A stretch of DNA of 61,156 nt from Marisediminitalea oceani. Lineage in GTDB: Bacteria; Pseudomonadota; Gammaproteobacteria; Enterobacterales; Alteromonadaceae. Location: positions 62,292-123,447 of the forward strand of contig NZ_RCUA01000011.1 in NCBI RefSeq assembly GCF_003731635.1. The letters are read 5' to 3'. The notes under the pieces were generated by a model. That model searched no databases and was not told where the DNA came from. It worked only from the letters and a program-made list of their open reading frames with translations. Made by a program: the position numbers and the translations under genes. Positions 55,026 through 61,156 of the stretch are shown here, piece after piece; positions within the stretch are counted from its first letter, which is position 1, and every line of letters starts with the position of its first letter.

Positions 55026-57131
55026 ATGAAGCTAGATTTTCAAAAAGGCGTGGTTCTTGCCGTGGATGACCAGGAAGCCGACTTGTTGATTGTGGAAAAT
55101 GCGCTAAAAGATTATTACTCTGTCATCAAAACCACATCTCCATTCGAGGCGCTTAAACTCGCTGAAAAACACTCGCCCGATGTTATTCTTCTGGATATCG
55201 AAATGCCGGATATGGATGGATTTACCCTTTGTAAAGCTCTGCAGGCCATCCCAACGTTGGTTAACACTAGTTTTATTTTTATTACTTCACATAAAGACGT
55301 GCAGTCGGAAGCGCAGGCATTAGAAATTGGCGCGGTAGATTTCATATCAAAGCCCATTCATATGGAAGTATGCCGTTTACGCGTAAAAAGCCAGATTACT
55401 ATAAAACAGCAAGCTCGCTCTCTTCATCAGGCCTATTCAGCCATGCACCGGGAAAAGACCCACCTGAACACAATTTTGCATTGTATCGGCGATGCCGTAA
55501 TCGCCACCGATAAAGATGCAAAAATTACCTATATTAACCCTGTTGGACAGCGCTTAACTGGTTGGACGGATAAACAAGCGCAAGGGGAGTCGATAGACAC
55601 GGTAATGAACTTACAGGATGCCAGCAGTGGTAAGAAAATGGAGAACCCACTTAAAGTAGCGCTCAGGCAGAGACGCACTGTTGCAATGGCACTTAATGCA
55701 GAACTGGTTGCAAAGGATGGAGAACGCTATCGGGTTGAAGATACAGCGAGCCCGATAGTGGATATGGCAGGGCACTTGAGTGGTGGTGTGATTGTATTTC
55801 AGGATGTTACTGATGCCATTGCCATGGCTATTCAGATGACACACCTTACCAATCATGACCAGCTAACCGGGCTTCCGAACCGCGTATTACTCCACGACCG
55901 TATGCTACAGTCTATAACGTTGGCAGAAAGTACAGGCCACATGGTCGCAACACTGCTAATTGACCTGGATAATTTCAAATACATTAATGATGCGGTAGGG
56001 CATCACCTCGGGGATAATATCATCCAACATGTGGCGAGGCGTCTTGATGGTGTTGTTGACTCCAGGGATACGGTTTCACGCATTGGTGGTGACGAATTTG
56101 TGGTAATGATAAGCGATTGTAAAAGTATGAATTGTATCAATCGTGTTTCGTCTCAAATACTGGATGCCATAAATGAACCCTTTGTGCTTAATGGCGAAGA
56201 ACATCGCTTGTCTGTCAGCATGGGCATATCGATTTACCCAAAAGATGCAAATACGCCGGAAGAGCTGATGCGTCATGCTGACACTGCCATGTATAAAGTA
56301 AAAAGCGAGGGGAAGAACAATATCGCGTTTTATTCCAATTCACTTTCTCACGAGTTGGAAGAGCGATTAAGTATTGAAAAGTTGTTGCACCAACGAATAA
56401 AAGAAGATGCCTTAGAGGTATATTTTCAACCCAAATATAGCCTCATTAATGGCGAGTTAACAGGTATGGAAGCGTTGGTGAGAATGTTCAATCAGACCGG
56501 GCAGTTACTCCCACCCATAGTGTTTATTCCCGTTGCGGAAGAATCTGATCTTATTATTCAGTTGGGCAAACAAGTCCTTGAAAAAAGTTGCCGACAAGCG
56601 AAAATGTGGCTGGACGAAGGGCGGCCAACCAAGGTTGCAGTAAATATAGGGGCCGCGCAGTTCAATAAGTTTGGCTTTACTAAAACCGTTGCTGATACGC
56701 TGTTAAAGTGCGATTTACCTGCTAAGTATCTTGAGCTTGAGATAACGGAATCAGCTTTGGTTGAAAATATCAACGCCGCCAAGCAAGCCATTACATCTTT
56801 GCAAAAGATTGGTATCAGTATCGCCCTGGACGATTTTGGTACGGGTTATTCCAGTTTATCCTACCTTCGTAGCTTTAATTTTAATGTGCTCAAGGTTGAC
56901 CGTTCCTTTATCAATGACATCGCACTTGAAGAACAAGCCAGGAATTTGTTTAAGGCCATTAAACATCTCGCAGACTCACTGAATTTAAATGTTGTGTGTG
57001 AAGGGGTTGAGAATGAAGCGCAACTGAATATATTAAAAGAGATGGGCTGTACCGAAGCGCAAGGTTATTATTTTAGTAAACCATTGCCTGTCGATGAACT
57101 GACAAATGCCTGGAAGCCCATTATTCTATGA
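55026..57131 (+). CDS. REC-PAS-GGDEF-EAL protein (dual c-di-GMP enzyme)
   Basis: Starting at ATG 55026 (GAAGGA upstream), the 701-residue soluble protein has a receiver (about 8-125; DVILLDIEMPDMDG), a PAS domain (about 145-265), a GGDEF domain with intact GGDEF in SRIGGDEFVVMI and an EAL domain with EALVR, DDFGTGYSSLSYL and CEGVEN. Both enzyme halves look active, so it could make and degrade c-di-GMP under control of phosphorylation. A true RxxD inhibitory site is not present at the expected place. It is followed by the REC-cyclase gene 22 bases later, probably in one transcript. Confidence 0.9.
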   Translation: MKLDFQKGVVLAVDDQEADLLIVENALKDYYSVIKTTSPFEALKLAEKHSPDVILLDIEMPDMDGFTLCKALQAIPTLVNTSFIFITSHKDVQSEAQALEIGAVDFISKPIHMEVCRLRVKSQITIKQQARSLHQAYSAMHREKTHLNTILHCIGDAVIATDKDAKITYINPVGQRLTGWTDKQAQGESIDTVMNLQDASSGKKMENPLKVALRQRRTVAMALNAELVAKDGERYRVEDTASPIVDMAGHLSGGVIVFQDVTDAIAMAIQMTHLTNHDQLTGLPNRVLLHDRMLQSITLAESTGHMVATLLIDLDNFKYINDAVGHHLGDNIIQHVARRLDGVVDSRDTVSRIGGDEFVVMISDCKSMNCINRVSSQILDAINEPFVLNGEEHRLSVSMGISIYPKDANTPEELMRHADTAMYKVKSEGKNNIAFYSNSLSHELEERLSIEKLLHQRIKEDALEVYFQPKYSLINGELTGMEALVRMFNQTGQLLPPIVFIPVAEESDLIIQLGKQVLEKSCRQAKMWLDEGRPTKVAVNIGAAQFNKFGFTKTVADTLLKCDLPAKYLELEITESALVENINAAKQAITSLQKIGISIALDDFGTGYSSLSYLRSFNFNVLKVDRSFINDIALEEQARNLFKAIKHLADSLNLNVVCEGVENEAQLNILKEMGCTEAQGYYFSKPLPVDELTNAWKPIIL

Positions 57132-57153
57132 ATTCCACAGACTCAGAGATACT

Positions 57154-58110
57154 ATGAATTTACTAGGCGAGTATACGACATTCAAAGAGCCTCAGTTTCA
57201 AACCAAAGCCCTGACAGAGTGCAAGGCAGTGATAGTCGATGATGATAAGTCCAGTCAGTTGGTATTGGCTGCTATCTTGCAAGACATTATTATTACTGAG
57301 TGCAGTGATAATAGTTTGAATATGGTGGAGTTTTGCCTGGAGTCAAAACCAGATGTGGTTTTGCTTGATCTAAATATGCCAGGTAAAGACGGTATTACAG
57401 TTTGCCGGGAGCTCAAAGCGAACAAATTTACTGCCAATATACCCGTGATCTTCATTACCGGTTCAGGTAAACCCGAAGACCAGGATAGATGTTGGGAAGC
57501 TGGAGCCTCTGACTTTATAGTTAAACCAGTAGTGGCATCAACCTTACAGCATCGGGTAAAAAATATCGTATTGAGCAAGCTTCATTTAGATCTGCTTACT
57601 GAACAAACCTTCAGAGATCCACTCACCGGGTTATACAATCGTTATTACATGAATGCCGAGATTCCAGCTATTTTTAAGCATTGTGTTAGAGAGCAGGTTA
57701 ACTTTGGCGTTATGATGATTGATATTGATAATTTTAAATCTTTTAATGACACCTATGGTCACCTGGAAGGCGACAATTGCCTGGCTCAAGTGGCATCGGC
57801 GCTAAAAAACACATTACGACGGCCACAAGATAAAATACTAAGGTACGGGGGTGAGGAGTTCGCAGTATTTTTGCCCAATACCGATAGAGAAGGGGTGGGT
57901 CAGTTGGCAAAAGCGATGTGTGAAAAAGTGGAGAGCCTGAACATTGAAAACTCAAACTGTGGTAGTGGTGTAATCACCATTAGCCTTGGTTTTGTAGTGT
58001 CAAAGCCTGACTATCAAACGTCATTAGCTGGATTGGTTAACGAAGCCGATCTTGCCCTGTTTGAAGCCAAGATGGCGGGTAAAAACCAAGGCGTTGGTCA
58101 TCGTCTTTAG
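57154..58110 (+). CDS. REC-GGDEF response regulator diguanylate cyclase
   Basis: Starting at ATG 57154 the 318-residue protein has a receiver with phosphoacceptor aspartate in VVLLDLNMPGKDG and the lysine in FIVKPV, then an active GGDEF domain (LRYGGEEFAVFLP) with an RPQD inhibitory site five residues ahead. It is a WspR/PleD-like cyclase expected to be activated by phosphorylation from one of the adjacent kinases and to be product-inhibited. It is the intact relative of the degenerate protein at 50372-51271. Confidence 0.92.
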   Translation: MNLLGEYTTFKEPQFQTKALTECKAVIVDDDKSSQLVLAAILQDIIITECSDNSLNMVEFCLESKPDVVLLDLNMPGKDGITVCRELKANKFTANIPVIFITGSGKPEDQDRCWEAGASDFIVKPVVASTLQHRVKNIVLSKLHLDLLTEQTFRDPLTGLYNRYYMNAEIPAIFKHCVREQVNFGVMMIDIDNFKSFNDTYGHLEGDNCLAQVASALKNTLRRPQDKILRYGGEEFAVFLPNTDREGVGQLAKAMCEKVESLNIENSNCGSGVITISLGFVVSKPDYQTSLAGLVNEADLALFEAKMAGKNQGVGHRL

Positions 58111-58499
58111 CTATTAAGGGATAGGCTAAGCTAAGAAAGAGTGTGTCATTTCATTGGAAGAGCGTTTTTTTGGTAATTGGCCTGAAGTGTCAGATAGTAA
58201 CAAAAAGCGGGAACATCTGAACTGAATGACACCACTTAGTTATAAATCAGTGGTTTTAGATTGAAATAATTAACATCAGCTGGGAGTTATTTTCTAAATC
58301 AAGCTTATATCCTTTAATATGACCATCAGCTTCAGTGCGAGAAAAATTACCTCCTGTTATTTTGCTCCCACGTTTGATAAGTACCTTGCGTTTTTCCAAA
58401 CATAGTCAACAATTGTATAACCAGTACGTTACATTGTTCATCAATATGCTCACAACAAGGCGCGTAGTTTCAGTGGATTATCAAAAGTATGGAACATAG
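58111..58499. other. Intergenic region with a possible broken small gene on the minus strand
   Basis: These 389 bases have no intact gene. On the minus strand a protein-like frame ends at 58256 with KITGGNFSRTEADGHIKG and LDLENNSQLMLIISI. Further upstream another frame reads CCEHIDEQCNVLVIQLL, near 58410-58460. Together they could be a frameshifted small gene, or chance. The promoter of the next gene must lie near 58450, but I cannot place it. Confidence 0.35.
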
Positions 58500-60488
58500 A
58501 TGAGTTTAACTAAAGCCATCTCGGCACTGTTTTCCTACCACGCAAATGAACCAGATGGTATTTCTGAACAAATGCTTAAAGTATTGGCTAACTACTTTTC
58601 GGTTGATTGTCTGATTTTAGGTCGAGATGACGGCAAACTATTAACGCTTTTAGCCAGTGTGGGAGAGGAGGGTTTTGGCGATGATGAAAGCGTCCAGGAG
58701 TTAATTACAACGCTTCCACTTCCGTTAGTGGAGCTTTTCGTCAGCCAAACACAGTTCAAGAACAAGACCATCAACTATTTATGCTCTCCTATCTCTGCTG
58801 CTTGTGGGTTTCATGGAGCGTTATATTTTTTAAATAGAAATTTACTTCCTGATGAAATGCTCACTAAGAACATTCAACATCAAATTGAAGTTGTGACACA
58901 GCTTTTAGCAACGCAAGTTGCTTTGAGCGAAACCAAGCGTGTGTCTCAGAAAAAGTCCGATTCCATGCGTTCTATGGAGAGACTGGCCACTATTGGGTGG
59001 TGGGAAGTGGACTTAGTCGAAAATACAATTTACTGGAGCCCGCAAACCAGAGCTATTCATGAAGTGCCCGCTGATTTCGAACCGGATTTAAACACGGCAA
59101 TTGAGTTTTATAAAGATGGAGAGGACAGAGAGAAAATTTCCAACGGGGTTTTTAATGGTATTTATCATGGAGAGTCCTGGGACCTGGAAGTTAGGATCCT
59201 GACATACCATGGTGATGAAAAATGGGTTGCCGCACTGGGTACGGCAGAAATGGTAAATGGTCAGTGCGTGAGACTGTTCGGCGCATTTCAGGATATTGAT
59301 GAGCGGAAACGAGCAAAGCTGGATGTTGAAAAACAGCGTAATGAGCTGGAACTATTGCTAAATTCCAGAAATCGGCTTTTATCGCGAATTAGTCATGAGT
59401 TACGTACACCGGTTAACGCCGTAAATGGAATGCTCCACACCATTGACGCCGGGGTACCGGAGGGAAGTGCCAAAGAGAAGCTATCCATCGCTAAAGCGAA
59501 TGCTCGCACGTTGATTCGCCTGATAAACGACATTACCGATTTTAACCAGGTCAATCACGAAGAGTTTAGGTTATATTCAACGAAGTTTCTGGTGTCATCC
59601 TTACTATCTGGCGTAATGCTTCATTACCAACAACCTTTTAATGAAAAAGGAATACGATTATCTCATTCATTTAATATAAGTGAGGATAGTGTAAAAGGTG
59701 ATGAAGTTCGTTTGCGCCAAATTCTGACTAATTTACTCGATAATGCTTTAAAGTTTACCCATTCAGGCAAAGTAAGTTTACGTGTGACTACTCATCGTAA
59801 TGACAGCGTTGTTATATTGCAAGGTAGTGTTATTGATACTGGCATTGGCATTTCTGAAAAGGACATTCCTGAACTTTTCTTACCGTTTTCTCAAACAAAC
59901 AGTTTTAATAACCTCATTACGCCGGGCAGGGGGCTTGGGCTCTCTATCGTCAAACAGCTTTGCGAAAAAATGAACGGTCATTGCGCTGTAAAGAGTGAGT
60001 TTGGCAAAGGAAGTGAGTTTTTCTTTGAGGTATCTTTAAAGGCAGTTGAGCCATCAGAACAACCGGCCGAGCCTGAACAAAAATCATTTAGCGAAATCAA
60101 TGCTAGATTTAACGTTCTCCTGGTAGATGACGTAGACACTAATCGACTTGTTGCAGAGGTGTTTTTGAATGAGCTTGGTTTAAAGTCAGACCATGCGGTT
60201 AATGGTGAAGAAGCGCTATCTGCTTTAAAACGAAGTCACTACGATATTATTTTTATGGATTGCCACATGCCGGTAATGGATGGGTTTGAAGCAACTCAAA
60301 AGATAAGGGAAACCAATAACGACAACGTTATTATAATTGCGATGACAGCTGATGTTACTCAGGATAACCAGGCTCGGTGTGAAGAAGCTGGAATGGATAA
60401 GGTCATTTTAAAACCTTTAACTATCGAAAAGATAATCGACGTTATTGAATTTTGTACAGGGTTGTCAGCGGTTAATCAAAAGGAATAA
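58500..60488 (+). CDS. Soluble hybrid histidine kinase with GAF, PAS and receiver domains
   Basis: The 662-residue protein has no membrane helix: a GAF-like domain (about 1-145), a PAS/PAC domain (about 155-275; TIGWWEVDLVENTIYWS), HisKA with SRISHELRTPVNA, an ATPase domain (VIDTGIGISEKD, GRGLGLSIVKQL) and a receiver (DIIFMDCHMPVMDG, lysine in ILKPLTIE). It should sense a cytoplasmic signal. With the two other hybrid kinases nearby it could feed the same Hpt domain or the cyclases. Confidence 0.9.
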   Translation: MSLTKAISALFSYHANEPDGISEQMLKVLANYFSVDCLILGRDDGKLLTLLASVGEEGFGDDESVQELITTLPLPLVELFVSQTQFKNKTINYLCSPISAACGFHGALYFLNRNLLPDEMLTKNIQHQIEVVTQLLATQVALSETKRVSQKKSDSMRSMERLATIGWWEVDLVENTIYWSPQTRAIHEVPADFEPDLNTAIEFYKDGEDREKISNGVFNGIYHGESWDLEVRILTYHGDEKWVAALGTAEMVNGQCVRLFGAFQDIDERKRAKLDVEKQRNELELLLNSRNRLLSRISHELRTPVNAVNGMLHTIDAGVPEGSAKEKLSIAKANARTLIRLINDITDFNQVNHEEFRLYSTKFLVSSLLSGVMLHYQQPFNEKGIRLSHSFNISEDSVKGDEVRLRQILTNLLDNALKFTHSGKVSLRVTTHRNDSVVILQGSVIDTGIGISEKDIPELFLPFSQTNSFNNLITPGRGLGLSIVKQLCEKMNGHCAVKSEFGKGSEFFFEVSLKAVEPSEQPAEPEQKSFSEINARFNVLLVDDVDTNRLVAEVFLNELGLKSDHAVNGEEALSALKRSHYDIIFMDCHMPVMDGFEATQKIRETNNDNVIIIAMTADVTQDNQARCEEAGMDKVILKPLTIEKIIDVIEFCTGLSAVNQKE

Positions 60489-60583
60489 TTTGTTATGCAC
60501 AATTACCTGTAACAACACTATTTTTAGTTTAGCTCTAGAATGGTTTGCGAAAGGCAATCTCATTCATTGAACTGGAGAGTCAT

Positions 60584-61156
60584 TTAAATCAGGTGTTTGC
60601 GCAGCGTTCGGTATAATGACTCCGCGTAGACAGGCTTGGACAACACATCATCGAATCCTAGTGAGAGGTACTGTTCCACTTGTTGTGTTGCGGCATTGGC
60701 AGTAAGCGCAACTACTGGTTTTCTGAAGCCAGAAGCCCTTAATTTTTTTAATGATTCTTCTCCACCCATGACGGGCATATTTATATCTGTTAACACAATA
60801 TCAGCATAGGAGTCGCGACAAAAATCTAAGACCTGCGCACCATCTGTTACTAATACCAATATTGCGTTGGTTGGTTTCAGCAGTTCCTCCACTACCATTC
60901 TATTAATGTCATTATCTTCCGCGACTAATATTGTTTTACCGGTAAAAAGGGGAACGTCTAGTTTGACTTCTTGTCGATGAGATTGACCTGTAATTGCAAG
61001 CTTTACTAGCGGTAATTCAACGGTAATGGTTGTACCAATACCTGGTTCACTATCAACTTTTAAAGATCCACGCATTAGCGAAATGAGCTCATTTACAATG
61101 TAAGCGATCAATTTAGACCGTCTTTTCCCGGCGGAGCTACCCCGTAAAATAGTCCC
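60584..61156 (-). CDS. C-terminal part of another hybrid histidine kinase (runs off the window)
   Basis: The frame is open to the right edge and holds the end of an ATPase domain (SLMRGSLKVDSEPGIGTTI) and a complete C-terminal receiver (VLTDINMPVMGG with the phosphoacceptor aspartate, lysine in VLSKPVYAE). At the edge the usual GTGLGLS box reads GTILRGSSAGK, unlike normal kinases; this may be a divergent or damaged G2 box, or a sequence-end problem. At least 190 residues are visible. It converges on the GAF-PAS kinase gene. Confidence 0.8.
   Translation of the reverse strand, partial: GTILRGSSAGKRRSKLIAYIVNELISLMRGSLKVDSEPGIGTTITVELPLVKLAITGQSHRQEVKLDVPLFTGKTILVAEDNDINRMVVEELLKPTNAILVLVTDGAQVLDFCRDSYADIVLTDINMPVMGGEESLKKLRASGFRKPVVALTANAATQQVEQYLSLGFDDVLSKPVYAESLYRTLRKHLI

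Noticed and set aside
1..61156. CRISPR arrays, insertion sequences, prophage or integrase genes
   Set aside because: I found no regularly spaced repeats, transposase or integrase motifs anywhere in the window.

Overview
The window is a stretch of chromosome from a marine-type gammaproteobacterium, most likely an Alteromonadaceae member (Alteromonas or a close relative). The uvrY-uvrC-pgsA-tRNA order, the ccoNOQP-ccoHIS-(TauE/SafE)-fnr-uspE-ttcA block and the families at 16.4-17.0 kb (Bax-like hydrolase plus DUF2987) support this. The assignment is an inference from gene content and order; no marker gene was searched. Most of the window is densely packed single-copy core DNA without insertion sequences, CRISPR arrays or rRNA.

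Layout. 0-4.1 kb: a tRNA-Ser 3'-end-like sequence with a terminator, then uvrY (BarA/UvrY response regulator), uvrC (excision repair), pgsA (phospholipid synthesis) and a tRNA-Gly/Cys/Leu operon behind a strong stable-RNA promoter. 4.3-11.5 kb: a secreted GH97 glycosidase, a membrane diguanylate cyclase, a NIT-like sensor protein next to a chemoreceptor gene broken by one in-frame stop codon, and an MscS channel. 11.6-19.0 kb: an AraC/GyrI-type regulator, sseA-cobB-lysE-type genes, a YciC-like membrane protein with a Bax-like glucosaminidase and a DUF2987 protein in overlapping order, then rssA and ttcA. 19.1-28.2 kb: uspE, fnr and the whole cbb3 oxidase locus (ccoNOQP, ccoH, ccoI, ccoS and a TauE/SafE protein), all on the minus strand. 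FNR-type operators lie in front of ccoN and in front of a distant uspA-like gene at 34.9 kb, so the oxygen sensor, the high-affinity oxidase and at least one stress gene form a local anaerobic regulon.

28.2-41.3 kb: two bacterioferritin subunits with complementary active sites (one ferroxidase, one haem) behind a Fur-box-like site, a CPA2 antiporter, a CDF metal exporter, a membrane-anchored glutamate-synthase-like flavoenzyme, an MscS-family channel, dgkA, an MFS exporter, cynS with an attenuator-like leader, and an aldo/keto reductase gene broken by an amber codon. 41.3-46.7 kb is more accessory: unknown membrane proteins, a metallo-beta-lactamase-fold protein overlapping a beta-helix protein with a two-helix pore-like tail, a GH62 arabinofuranosidase lipoprotein, and about 660 bases without an intact gene.

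46.7-61.2 kb is a signalling island: a periplasmic binding protein coupled to a hybrid kinase, a STAS-domain protein, a degenerate REC-GGDEF protein, a large hybrid kinase with a terminal Hpt domain, a REC-PAS-GGDEF-EAL protein, an intact REC-diguanylate cyclase, a soluble GAF-PAS hybrid kinase, and a further hybrid kinase that runs off the right edge. No DNA-binding output regulator is seen there, so the output is probably c-di-GMP and protein-protein signalling. The most interesting candidates are the MBL/beta-helix-pore gene pair, this signalling island, the heteromeric bacterioferritin, the cynS leader, and two genes that each carry a single CAR-to-TAR-type nonsense codon.
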